From: Megascapheus bottae
Lineage: Eukaryota; Chordata; Mammalia; Rodentia; Geomyidae
NCBI GenBank assembly: GCA_024803745.1
Contig: JANJXV010000043.1
Location: 3,531,001-3,595,000 of the forward strand
Direction: 5' to 3'
Length of the DNA: 64,000 nt
Position numbers and translations under genes: made by a program. The notes under the pieces were generated by a model, which did not search any database, was not told where the DNA came from, and saw only the letters and a list, made by a program, of their open reading frames with translations. Below, piece after piece: positions 9,241 to 19,299 of this stretch. Numbering within the stretch: the stretch's first letter is position 1; each line of letters starts with the position of its first letter.

Positions 9241-9462
9241 TGGAAAAAAGGGAAGGAAGGAATTACACTGTCCAGAATGAAATGCACGCTTTACTTGAAT
9301 TATATAATGGTAACCCATCTACATATAACCTTTAAAATAACAAAATGCATCACAAAAAACAATTAGGGGACTAAATTATAAGTCTAAAATAACTCAAAAC
9401 CTGAGGGCCGGAGGCAGGATATCTGGCTATCAATTAGAAAGTTATTACTTCAAAATCTGCTT
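9240..9462. repeat. OR 3' flank duplicon (pair with 32,040-32,250)
   Basis: Shares 'agaatgaaatgcac.ctt' and 'ttataac..ctttaaaataacaaaa'-type sequence with 32,055-32,150, downstream of OR pseudogene 4. It supports origin of OR 2 and OR 4 from one ancestral segment. Confidence 0.75.
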
Positions 9463-9476
9463 AAAAAAGAAAAACA

Positions 9477-9995
9477 TCACTTTTTATACATTTATTTTCA
9501 CTCACACAAACATTTTCAATTAGTGCATGTCTTGAGACATTTCACAGTGTTCAGACAAAAGACAAACTGAAGGATGGAAAACAAGAAAACTAACTGATGG
9601 AGACAATGACAGTAGTTTTGTAGTCACTATTTTTCAAAACTTTAATAAAGCTCATGAATTAATACTTCATTTAAGTGTATTTTATATTATTACCTGAAAA
9701 TATGTTGCAAATTTCTTGCATTATATCATTTGATTAGTATCTCAATTTTAAGTCTACTAATATAGAACTTTTCATAAAGCTAAGAACTAGCATTCAACTG
9801 AAATATTTATGATTGCAAAAGGGTTCCATATCCCTTGTTTTCTACTGATATTTGTGTTGTTATGTACCTCTGAGGACTTCGTTACTCCGTGCTAGTTAGT
9901 GATAATCATGTGCATTGAAATCTGGATATCTGGGTTCAGTTTTGTCTTTTCTGCTACATAACTGTGCATCTTGAATAAATGATTTTAAACATTGA
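9477..9995 (+). pseudogene. Probable mRNA 3' UTR retrocopy with poly(A) and target duplication
   Basis: A 519-base insert that is absent from the paralogous OR flank at 32,230-32,290. It ends in 'gaataaatgattttaaacattg' (shown here as AATAAA signal, short spacer, then A tract). It is flanked by identical 14-base direct repeats aaaaaagaaaaaca at 9,463-9,476 and 9,996-10,009. This is the signature of L1-driven retroposition of a polyadenylated transcript. The body is AT-rich with no long open frame, so it looks like a 3' UTR. I cannot name the parent gene. The A-rich target makes the direct repeat less decisive than usual. Confidence 0.6.
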
Positions 9996-10009
9996 AAAAA
10001 AGAAAAACA

Positions 10010-10269
10010 AAAATGTCTGTTTCTGTCCAATTTTATTGAGGTAAATTTTACATATTACGAACTTTGCCACTCAATCTTTGCTAAATTCTTTGTTTGGCCC
10101 ACCATCTGCAGGGATTCATCATTCTTTACAAAGTAACATTTTAAACATTAAAAAGATACATACCTCCGTCAGGAATTTATCCTGATATATTCCTTTCTAA
10201 TAATGGATTATAGTAATGAAACTAGGGTAATCATGTATACAAACTGGTAGAATTCATTGGATTTTAGAC
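10010..10269. repeat. OR 2 downstream flank (pair with 32,270-32,460)
   Basis: Shares 'ctgtccaatttattgaggtaaa'-type sequence, 'caatctttgc' and 'tttaaacatta.aaagata' with the flank of OR pseudogene 4. It is the immediate 3' region of OR 2 on the minus strand. Confidence 0.7.
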
Positions 10270-11235
10270 TCAAGTTTGTGTCTTCTGCAACACAGCTCCT
10301 GGTTTGAACAACCTGTTTAGGGCACTTTGGAGGCCCCTGTTCCTCAGACTGTAGATGAAGGGGTTCAGGAGAGGAGTGACCACTGTGTACATTGCTGAGG
10401 ATACAGCGATGACCCTGGGAGAATGTGACACAGCCGATGCAAAATAGACCCCCAATGCTATCCCAAAGAATAAGCAGACCACAGACAGTTGAGAGCCACA
10501 AGTTGAGAAGTCTTTGTACTTCCCACTTGAAGATGATATCCTCAGCATAGAAGAAATAATCTTGTAGCAAGAGAAAAGGATCCCAAAGATAGGAAAGAAA
10601 CCGAAAATGGTACCAAAAATGTACTTAAATAAATCATCAGTGAGTGTGTGTTTACAGGAAAGATCCAGGACTTGAGAAGGGTCACAGAAGAAACTTGGGA
10701 TTTCCACTTCCTTGAAATTGGTCATCTTTAAAGCCATCCACACATGCATCAGTCCAACTAAGAAGCTGTTGACAAATGACAGCAGAACCAAGGAGACACA
10801 CAGACAAGGATTCATGGTGAGAGGGTAATTCAGGGGGTCACAGATGGCCACAAAGCGGTCATAGGCCATCACACTAAGAAGCAAAAGATCTGTACAACCA
10901 AAAATGAGAGAAATAGACTTCTGGGTGAGGCAGCCCGCATAGGAGATGGTTCTGCTGTGAGTCTGGATGTCCACCAGCATCTTGGGGACGGTGGTGGAGG
11001 TGAAGCCAATGTTAGCTAAGGACAGGTTGGAGAGGAAGAAGTACATGGGGGTGTGGAGGTGGGGATCAGAGGTGACAGCCAGGATGATGAGCAGATTTCC
11101 AAGCACAGTGATCAGGTAAATGGAGAGAAAGAGTCCAAAGAGCAGGAGTTGTAGCTCAAGGTCATCTGAGAGTCCCAGGAGATAAAATTCTGAGATGTGT
11201 GTTAGATTGCACAGCTCTGCATTAATTGGAGACCT
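10270..11235 (-). CDS. Olfactory receptor 2, open frame without in-frame ATG (family 7-like)
   Basis: The best preserved OR here. From a TGA at 11,236-11,238 the frame is open for about 320 codons to a stop at 10,270, the length of a normal OR (about 310-320). It reads [20 protein letters not shown] at the N-terminus, then TM1 ([14 protein letters not shown]), [18 protein letters not shown], an intact MAYDRFVAICDPLNYP, FKEVEIPSFFCDPSQVL, FSTCGSQLSVVCLFFG and [16 protein letters not shown]. The N-glycosylation site NLT is present. No in-frame ATG precedes TM1: the only ATG there, 11,220-11,222, is two bases out of frame. Either an upstream spliced exon supplies the start or the gene is dead. 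It would act in olfactory neuron cilia through Golf if expressed. Confidence 0.7.
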   Translation of the reverse strand, partial: RSPINAELCNLTHISEFYLLGLSDDLELQLLLFGLFLSIYLITVLGNLLIILAVTSDPHLHTPMYFFLSNLSLANIGFTSTTVPKMLVDIQTHSRTISYAGCLTQKSISLIFGCTDLLLLSVMAYDRFVAICDPLNYPLTMNPCLCVSLVLLSFVNSFLVGLMHVWMALKMTNFKEVEIPSFFCDPSQVLDLSCKHTLTDDLFKYIFGTIFGFFPIFGILFSCYKIISSMLRISSSSGKYKDFSTCGSQLSVVCLFFGIALGVYFASAVSHSPRVIAVSSAMYTVVTPLLNPFIYSLRNRGLQSALNRLFKPGAVLQKTQT

Positions 11236-11525
11236 TCAATATAAAGAGAGAGCAAAACATAATGAAGAAGTCAGAATTCCACAATTATTTTGAACTCAAA
11301 CATGCATAGTTGATACCAACATTCTGTTCCACACTTTTCAGTTGTGACAAACCCAATCATCCTAGAACATTATAGGCAGTGTTTACTGGTCATAGAATAT
11401 ACAGTTTATTCTTCATTGAAGGATAATTTAGAGCAGTGATTTTTTTTAATCTGTGAACTCCATTTTCATCCAATGTGCCTGCAAGCTCCCAGGAGATTTC
11501 TGCACCCTGGCTTTGTTTTCTAATT
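11236..11525. other. OR 2 upstream region
   Basis: Matches the region upstream of OR pseudogene 4 (33,500-33,800), including 'acacttttcagtt' and 'acaaacccaatcat'. The pyrimidine-rich stretch before 11,236 on the minus strand followed by AG could be a 3' splice site of the OR coding exon, as is usual for ORs. This is inference. Confidence 0.45.
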
Positions 11526-11529
11526 TCTC

Positions 11530-11548
11530 TGTGTGTGCCTGTGTGTGT

Positions 11549-11592
<44 letters not shown>
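11530..11592. repeat. (GT)n microsatellite
   Basis: Runs of gt with occasional gc interruptions, next to a SINE fragment. Open frames across it are low-complexity artefacts. Confidence 0.95.
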
Positions 11593-11599
11593 CCGTATG

Positions 11600-11775
11600 C
11601 ATCCTGGGATTTTGACTCTATGCCTGGGTACAGTCCTTGAGGCTTTCCTGCCCAAAGGAAAGTTCAAATCCTTGAGAAAGTATCTCCTGTTAGCTAATTG
11701 GAGGTGAGAGGTCACAGGTTTCACTGCCCATGGTGGCTTTGAACCTCTGTCTACAGAACTCAGCCTGTTCTCTTC
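11600..11775 (-). repeat. SINE (minus), pair with 34,150-34,380
   Basis: 'gattttgactctatgcctggg' to 'cactgcccatggtggctttg' matches the fuller copy at 34,160-34,310, in the same position relative to the OR duplicate. Composite ID/7SL-like SINE in reverse. Confidence 0.7.
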
Positions 11776-13002
11776 CTGGAATTCAGAGAGAAATGAGACA
11801 GAGGTCCAGGTTCTCACTGGGGGCCTAACAAGGTCTTTCACAAACCACTCTCCAGTATTTAATTTTCTATGACAATGGACAAATAGAAAGTTAGATTCAC
11901 ACTGTTTTTCTTATCTAACCATCTACCACCATTTCCACAGAAGTCGTGTGTTCAGTCATATTCTATTAGCTACCAAGGCAGACTATAGGAAACCAGAAAG
12001 AGATTTAGGTAAGACCCCTGTGAGCTTCAGTGGAACAATATAATAACTTACACTCTTCACTACTGCTGTTCCTTCAACTCCTCTAACAGGAACCCTCTTG
12101 CTTGCCTGTCTTCATTATGAAGAAAGAGTACTTGCAGATGTTTGGCTCATTAGTTAAGACATTTCACTGTATATCAAGATAAGAAGGAAAATTCTAAATC
12201 ACCAGGAAGCTTGCAGAAAGCACGCTTGTATGAATAGTGTGGTACACTCACTACACACTTGGTTGTGTTGCTTCTCTGTTGGGTCATGTCCATGAAGTAC
12301 AGATGAAAAGATTGTCCCATGCTTCAAGTGTATGTAAACCTCAGGCTCAATCCTCACAGTGGACTATGAATAGGGCAATACAAGAAAATTTTCAACTGGG
12401 GCTAATATTGCATTGAAGATATTTAGGGAGATGTCGGGGGACTGGCTGGTAATAGGCTCTTCTATGATTGTGGATGCACAATTCACAGAGCTCACAATTT
12501 GCCGAACTGCTGATGAACAAATCATCTCTAAGTACCCACTAACATGGACAGGGTGAGAGAGAGGAGAAAAATGCCTAAAAGGATAGTTTTCAAGCATGTT
12601 CTTTTGTAAACAATGCTGTTCTAGTCAATGCATAGATGACATGATGCAAAGTATGGCTAATTATAGGCTATACAGGAACGCCATATTGCATGGCAAACCC
12701 TTGGGCAGTTCCCAGACAATTCATAAAGGAAATACCTAGAATATCAGTGTATTGAAGGGGGACTGGCAGGAAGGAATGGATCACATTGAATCAGTGAACA
12801 GACAGTGGAGACTTTGGTCACAATACTCAACGTGCATGTATAAGAGGAAGTGTGGATATTAATGTTTCCATTGGTGGATAGGGAGAGGGAATATTTTGGA
12901 AGGCATGATTGGGTTTAAGATGCATTGTACATGTACATGAATGTCTTAAATGGAAATTTCTGTCAACAAACAAGTGAAGAACAAGTAACTCCCAAAACGA
13001 GG

Positions 13003-13235
13003 CTGCACTGGTGGCTCACATCTGAGATCCTAGCTACTCAGGATGCTCTGAGTGGAGGATCAGGTTTTAAAGCCAGCATGGGCAGGAAAGTCTGTGAGAC
13101 TCTGATCCCCAAAAGACTACTCAGCAAGGCTGGAAGTGGCACTGTGGCTCAAGGATTGGAGCACTGGTCAGCCACAAATATCATGGGCAGTGGATAAACC
13201 CTGAGTTCAACCACAAGGACCGGAACAAAAAAAAT
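13003..13235 (+). repeat. Composite 7SL/ID-like SINE (plus)
   Basis: Head 'ggctcacatctgagatcctag' through 'actcaggatgctctgagtgga', then 'gaagtggcactgtggctcaag', then an ID-like end and A-rich tail. The orthologous element is at 40,440-40,680 in copy C. Confidence 0.8.
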
Positions 13236-13688
13236 ATTAAAAACAGAATGTAACATATATTTAACTTTCATCAATGACTTTTGTGAAATGCAAAATTTTA
13301 TTTGGAAATGTCAGTTAAATGCACATGGTGGTATGCTATAGCAGATTCCAGAAGTGACATTAGGCCACACAGAGCCTCCCCATAATTAAAAAAACAATAA
13401 ACCACGAGACACAGTTTTCATATGATTTATGTAAGGCCGTTTCATTTGATTCAACCATATTGTACATGCCAATGAACCTTCTGTCATGTGAGAGATTGTA
13501 TTTAACATTCTCCTAGGTAAAATAGCAAGGAAAGATCATTTATTATTTTTTCCTGACCCAAAACGCTTACAGCGAGGCATTGTTGATCCATGGGGGCGAT
13601 CCTCGCTGCTCACAAGGAAGAAATCTGATGATTTGCATTTTAAGGTCAGCTCCAGCTGGAAATCCCATAATACTCTTATTTCCAAATA

Positions 13689-13689
13689 A

Positions 13690-13722
<33 letters not shown>

Positions 13723-13770
13723 CATGCACACGCACATGCACACGCACATGCACACGCACACACACACACA
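13689..13770. repeat. (CA)n microsatellite
   Basis: CA repeats with gc and tgca interruptions. The paralogous repeat at 41,132-41,198 is more uniform. Confidence 0.95.
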
Positions 13771-13904
13771 GTCAGAAGTGGGGTCTAGTTCTAGTGATAA
13801 AGCACTAATCTCGAGGAAACAAATTTATGGATAGAGCAAGTCCTGAGGACTGGTACACAGAAATAACTAACTCTCCATCCCAACATATGATCCTACTTTT
13901 ATTA

Positions 13905-14130
13905 ACCAGGAGAATAACGCTCACATCTGTAATGGTGCTGCATAATGGTAGAGTACTTGCGTAGCAATTAGGAAGCCCCAGGTTGGATGCCTCTGTACCA
14001 CATACACAGAAGAATCTGCAAGTGGCACTGTGGCTCTAAGTGGTAGAGTGCTAGCTTTGAGAAAAGAGAGGCTCATGATAGAGCCCAGGTCCAGAGTTCA
14101 AGTCCCAGGACTATCCCCCCCCTAAAAAAG
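13905..14130 (+). repeat. ID-like SINE dimer (plus)
   Basis: Two ID-like units in tandem: 'ggtagagtacttgcgtagca' and 'gtggtagagtgctagctttg', each with box A/B-like tRNA promoter sequence. Paralogue at 41,340-41,545. Confidence 0.75.
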
Positions 14131-14502
14131 TAACAAAGAATAATGAAAGAAAGAAAATGAAAATGAAATGCAGTATTTTCTGATCACAGAAAAATAGAGG
14201 TTCCTCTTCCAAGATCACTGAAGGAAAATCCACAGCAGTCATCCTTGTTGGTGAAATTCAATCTCATAGAATCTATGAAGAAACACTCATGCATACTTTC
14301 TTTTATTATGAAGAAATAGTGACATTTTATTAAGATGTGAGACTTGTAAACTTTCTGGAAAATACAGACAATTGCTTTTTTTACCCTTAATTTCATAGAA
14401 ATAATTCAGAACCAGAAAAGACTATGCTGAGCATTTGATCTCCTAGGACATCTTCATCTTTTCTTGGTTTTGTAACTCCCATCCTGGTTCTTTCCTTCTG
14501 TT

Positions 14503-14506
14503 ATTT

Positions 14507-14558
<52 letters not shown>

Positions 14559-14667
14559 TCCTTCCTTCCTTCCTTCTTTCTTTCTTTCTTTCTTTCTTTC
14601 TCTCTTTCTTTCTTTCTTTCCTTCTTCCTTCCTTTCTTTGTTTCTTTCTTTCTTTGTTTCTAACTTT
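14503..14667. repeat. (CTTT)n microsatellite
   Basis: A long cttt/cctt tract. The paralogous tract at 41,914-42,003 is shorter. Confidence 0.95.
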
Positions 14668-14689
14668 CTTACTTTGCTTTCTACCAGTG

Positions 14690-15290
14690 TGTATGACAAC
14701 TCAAGGTCTTGTATTCAGAGTCTGGGAACGTCACTGAGATTTTTTCCTCTCATTCTACCACTTGAGTCACACCTCTACTTTTGTCTCTCTGATGGTTAAT
14801 TGGAGATAAGATTCTCATGGACTTTGTTGGCCCCATTGGCTTTGAACTGGGATCCTCATATCTCAGTGACTTGAATAGCTGGGACCACATGTGTGAGCCA
14901 TAGGCACCAGAACAATCTATACTTTAAGAAACAAAAAATTATTTTCCAGTTTACTCAACCTAAATGGCTCAAGTGATAGAGCACTATCCTTGAGCACTAG
15001 AGACTCAGGAACAGTGCACAGGCACCAAATTTAAGCTCTACAGATGACCAAAAAACTCAGCATGCTCTCTTCAGAATAGATTATGCAGGGTTGCGAGCAT
15101 GAAGAGTGGTAGAGTGCTTGCCTTGCAGGCACAAAGCTCTAAGTTTGATTCTTTTGCACCACATCTACAGAAAAAAAACTGGAAGTCGCTGTGTCTAAAG
15201 TATTGCAGAACACTAGCTGTAAGAAAACCCAAAGACAATGTCCCAGTCCTGAGTTCAAGCACCAAACTGGGAATAAGAAAAGAAAAGAAA
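14690..15290. repeat. Cluster of three SINE pieces
   Basis: 14,690-14,930 is a composite SINE on the minus strand. 14,955-15,060 is an ID-like tail on the plus strand. 15,085-15,290 is an ID-like dimer on the plus strand ending 'gagttcaagcacc' and an A-rich tail. Similar pieces recur at 42,040-42,360. Confidence 0.7.
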
Positions 15291-15329
15291 AGAATCTCAC
15301 AGATTGGATTCTGTATAGGTGTACATGGA

Positions 15330-15455
15330 GGATTTCAGTTGCAGTGTCATCTGGTGTTGAAGATTTGATGAGATACCAGAGGACAGGCTGATGACAGGCT
15401 CTCCTACCATCATCAAGCCTGATTTGCAGAACTCACAATTAGAAAAATTAATCCA
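15330..15455 (-). repeat. Unclassified repeat, copy 2 of at least 7
   Basis: Core 'gaggacaggctgatgacagg' with 'tttgcagaactcacaatt'. It also occurs at 12,395-12,510, 22,925-23,045 (reverse), 31,190-31,300 (reverse), 35,325-35,430, 39,830-39,940 and 42,420-42,530. Confidence 0.7.
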
Positions 15456-15539
15456 AAGCTTACAAATCTCAATGATGAGATTGAGGATGAGGAGGTGATG
15501 AGGAGACATACAGAGGACCAGTGTCCAGGAGAGGGAAGG

Positions 15540-15660
15540 CTCATCCTTGACTTCCATATGGCCTTGGAGGATTAATACCCACAGCTCACAATTAACAAAA
15601 CTGTGTGTATTAACATGCCAAGTCTCTGGACATTTCCAACACAAGGACAACAGAATCCCC
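15540..15660. repeat. Segment shared with 27,395-27,475
   Basis: 'tggccttgga' .. 'cccacagct' .. 'ccaagtctct' .. 'ggacatttt' is common to both places. Another trace of local duplication, not a gene. Confidence 0.6.
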
Positions 15661-15699
15661 TTCCCCACCAGCCGAGAGCAGCACTGTCTAGACTGCTGG

Positions 15700-17175
15700 C
15701 AAAGACCCTGCCAAACCAACTGGAGCCTGAGAAGTGGTGCTTGCAGCACCATCATTCAAAAGGGCGTGTGTTTTCCCAGAGGCAAGTTAGCCTGAAATCA
15801 GACCTGGTGCTAGTGGAAATTCCTCCCCCGGGGCGGGGCCTCAGTCCTGATAAACAAAGCCTCTGATTTCTCCACCAGCTTTTTTTTTCTGCCCAGTCAA
15901 GTAAACAAATGAAAACACTGGCAAAGCCAAATAACAAGAGAAAAATACTTTTGAAGGGCTTGGATCCGCAATTTAGTGGAGACCCAAATTTCTTATCCGG
16001 TCCACCATCCCCGCCCACTGTGCTCAAAAAAAATAAATAAACTGAAGGATAATCTTTTTGTTTCTTTTTTTTCCGTTTTTTTGTAATCTATTTATTTGCA
16101 TTTTTATTTATTCTTATTTTTTTGCCATTTTACCTCCATCTTTTCTTTTTTTAATGTTATGATTGCTTTCTCTTTTTTTTCTGCTTTTCTTCTGTCATTG
16201 TGGTCGTTCCTAGAAACATAGTGACAGCACTGGGTACAGACTGGATATAAATGATATTTATGTTGATACAGTCACCCACTGTTTAATCTGTTGGTTCTTA
16301 ACTAGTATTTCTTGTCTAAGAACTCACAATTCCGTGGGGTCTCCCCCACCTTTTTTTCTTGTTTTTGTTTTTTTGTTGTTGTTGTTTTTCGTGTTTCTTT
16401 TAACTTTTTAAAATTTTTATCATTGAACTCTCTTATATATATCTTCCACTTTTTTCTATATACTCTTATTACGCTTCCTATTTTCATAAGTTTTCTTTTA
16501 TTTTTTTCTAAATGTTCTACTTAATTGTTTTATCTTTTCATCGCCTTAGGTCAGTTATCCTTATGCTATCCCTTTTCTTCATTACTATATTAATATTATA
16601 CTCCTACATTACTCTTTTTTACCTCCCCTCTTGTCTTTTTTTTACTATTTTTCTATCTCGGATCCTCTGTTCATCCTTCACCTTTCATAATGCATGGATC
16701 TATGATTGATGGTTGTTGAGTAACTAGGTGTTCAATTGTACTGTAAGTCCAGAGGGACTTAAATGCAATAGAGATTGGATTGAGGGGTTTATCCTTTTGG
16801 CCATAAAACTGTGATCGTTGGTGGTATGAGATTTGTCTGTAAGTGCACAAAAAGAGATGGAGAGTGCTAATACCAATCTAAAATTGTGAACATCTATTGT
16901 CTGGCCAGCTAAAGAGGCCTAGGTGGGTTATATCTTAAAAACTGTAATCTTGTGCAGTAGTAATCTTGCTCCCATTTTCAAATGGGCAGAACAAGAAACT
17001 CAAGAAAATTGGCAAATCAAGAAATAACATCTTCCACCGTACATAAACACTCAATGGAGCGGGTCAATGGCAAACGAGAGGAGAGTTCTCTAAATGCTAT
17101 ACCAGTGCAATTGACAAACATGATTAATGAAAAGATTGAAAATATACAGAAAGAGATTTGTGAATTTTTTGGGTC
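15700..17175 (+). mobile_element. LINE-1, 5' UTR and ORF1 start (plus), truncated
   Basis: 15,750-16,030 is a GC-rich start (cccccggggcggggcctcag). 16,040-16,700 is a T-rich tract. An ORF1-like frame begins with ATG at 16,982 ([20 protein letters not shown]) and is open for 67 codons before the sequence breaks. I read this as the 5' end of an L1 whose ORF1 is cut after about 60 codons at the junction with the minus-strand L1. The length and T-richness of the leader are unusual, and the exact 5' end is uncertain. Confidence 0.55.
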
Positions 17176-18513
17176 ACTCAAGTAGAGGATCATGTAATCT
17201 GTGAGTAGGGATAGTTTAATTTCTTCTTTCCCTATGTGGATCCCTTTGATGTCCTTTTCTTGCCTTAAAGCTCTGGCTAAGGGTTCCAGCACTATATTGA
17301 AGAGAAGTGGATAGACTGGGCAACCCTGACTAGTTCCTGATTTTAAGGTGAATGGCTCATCTTTCACCATTAGTCTAATACTGGCTGTATGATTTTCATA
17401 TATGGCTTTAACTATTTTGAGGAATGTACCTCTTATTCCTATTTTTTTCTAGTGCTTTCAACAAGAATGTTTGTTGTATTTTGTCAAATGCCTTCTCCAT
17501 ATCCAGAGAAATTATCATATGGTTCTTACCCTTGGGTCTATTGATGTGATGTTACATTGATTGATTTGGGAATGTTAAACCAGCCTTGCAACTGTGGGAT
17601 GAAGCCTACTTGATCATAGTGTATGATTTTTTAAATTTGTTTCTGGATTCTGTTGGCTAATATTTTATTGAGGATTTTGCGTCTGTGTTCATTAGAGAGA
17701 TAGGCCTGCAGTTTTCTTTTTTTGTTGGGTCATTCCCAGGTTTGCGGGTGAGAGTAATATTAGCTTCATAAAATGAGTTTGGTATTGTATCCTTCTGTTT
17801 CTATTTCTCGGAAGAGTTTCCAGAGTACTGGTGTTATTTTATCTTTAAACGTCTTGTAGAATTCCGCAGTGAAACTATCTGGACCTGGGCTGTTTGATTG
17901 GAATTACCCTGATTGCTTCCACAATTTCATTGTAAGAGATTGGTTCATTCAATTTGTTGACCTCGTCGTTGTTCAGTGTGGGTAGCCCATATTTATTTTA
18001 AAATCATCCATTTCTACTAGATTTTCTTGTTTCTTTGAATAAAGGTCCTTGGTAGTACCTATTCATTATGGACTGAAGTTCTTGGGAATCACTTGTGATT
18101 GTTCCCATGGGGTCTCTAATCTTGTTTTCTTGAGTCTCCCCTTTCATTTTTTGATTAATCTTGCCAGGGCTCTGTCTATTTTGTTGACACTTTCAAAGAA
18201 CCAACTTTTTTATTTTAGAATTAACTTTTTCTTGCTCCTCTATGTGTTTCAGGTTTTTTTTTAGGTTATTTACATGCTGTTCTTCTGTCTTTTTAATATG
18301 CACTCCTAGTGCGATAAATTTTCCTCTTAGAACTCCCTTTGCTGTGTCCTGTAAGTTTTTGTGATATTTCTTGATTGTCATTTCATTTAAGGAAGTTTTT
18401 AATTTCTTTTCTGATTTGATCTGTTACCCAGGAGTTATTCAGAGTGTGTTGTTCAGTTTCCAAGTGATTGAATGTTTTTTGACTTTGACTGCATTGTTCA
18501 GAGTTAGTCTGAC

Positions 18514-19209
18514 TCAGCTGTGGTCTGATAGAATGCATGGGATTATATCAGTCCTCTTGTATCTGCTTAAGTTTTCTGTATGAACTATTATATGATCTAT
18601 TTTGGAGTGTGTTCCATGTTCTGCTGAGAAAAATGTAAAAAGTTTCGCCGTTGAGTGGAAGACTCTGTGTATATCTGTTAAGCCCAACTGGGCTAAGGTG
18701 TTGTTTAAGTCGATGTTGTCTTTGCTTAACTTGTGTTGAGTTGGCCTGCCGTTTGTTGAGAGTGATGTATTGAGGTCTCCCACTATGAATGTGTTTGAGT
18801 CTATCTTGTTCTGTAATTCTAAGAGAGTTTGTTTGACGAATTTGGGTGCTCCTGTAGTGGGAGAGTAAATGTTTATAACTGTAATATTATGGGCATGGAT
18901 TGTACCCTTTACTAATATGTAATGGCCATCTCTATCTTTTCCTACTGATTTTACTGAGAAGTTAATTTTGTTGGAGATTAAGATTGCTACTCCTGCTTTA
19001 TTGCATGGTGCATTGGAGTGGAAAATTCGTTTCCATCCTTTCACTTGGAATTTTTTTCTGTCTTTGGCAGTGAGGTGAGTCTCTTGAAGGCAACATATGA
19101 ATGGATGGTTTTTCTTAATCCAGTCTGCTGCTCTGTGTCTTTTGATTGGATTGTTCAGCCCGTTCACATTTAGGGAAATTATGGAGAAGTGGTCAGTGTC
19201 CATTGTCAT
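18514..19209 (-). pseudogene. L1 ORF2 endonuclease domain, open for 231 codons
   Basis: N-terminal endonuclease of L1 ORF2, which nicks target DNA during retrotransposition. The ATG at 19,207-19,209 begins MTMDTDHFSIISLNVNGL. Catalytic landmarks visible are the asparagine in LNVNGLN, the glutamate in QETHLT, the D-x-N in VGDLNTS, and the DH pairs in KIDHII and LSDHS. The frame stops just after the last of these. In a complete element it continues as reverse transcriptase; here the rest is frameshifted and truncated, so the element cannot move by itself. Confidence 0.85.
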
Positions 19210-19299
19210 TATCTATTTTTACTTGTAAGTTTCTTTCTCTCTCATTTTCCCCCCTTTTGTGTTTAGTGAATTATAGATATTTGCTTCTTGATGGGGCTT

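Larger units (their letters stand above)
11760..15500. repeat. OR upstream duplicon, copy A
   Basis: A unit of about 3.7 kb found again at 34,650-35,975 (copy B, partial) and at 36,100-42,640 (copy C, split by an ERV). Landmarks in order: 'ctcttcctggaattcagagagaaatgagacag', the 'cttcactactgctgttccttcaactcctctaacagg' site, a conserved minus-strand frame near 12,364-12,600, a composite SINE, (CA)n, an ID dimer, (CTTT)n, SINEs, and an unclassified repeat at 15,330-15,455. The same order in A and C shows duplication of a whole segment. Confidence 0.85.

Noticed and set aside
11390..11841. Open frames rich in His-Thr or Cys-Val
   Set aside because: They are translations of the (GT)n repeat. The same applies at 13,536-13,834, 41,881-42,087, 48,503-48,720, 53,226-53,480 and 63,084-63,467.
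14454..14699. Lys/Glu-rich 81-codon frame
   Set aside because: A translation of the (CTTT)n microsatellite on the minus strand.
16302..16709. Hydrophobic frames suggesting a membrane protein
   Set aside because: They are translations of a T-rich tract (Phe/Leu/Ile runs) in a presumed L1 leader.
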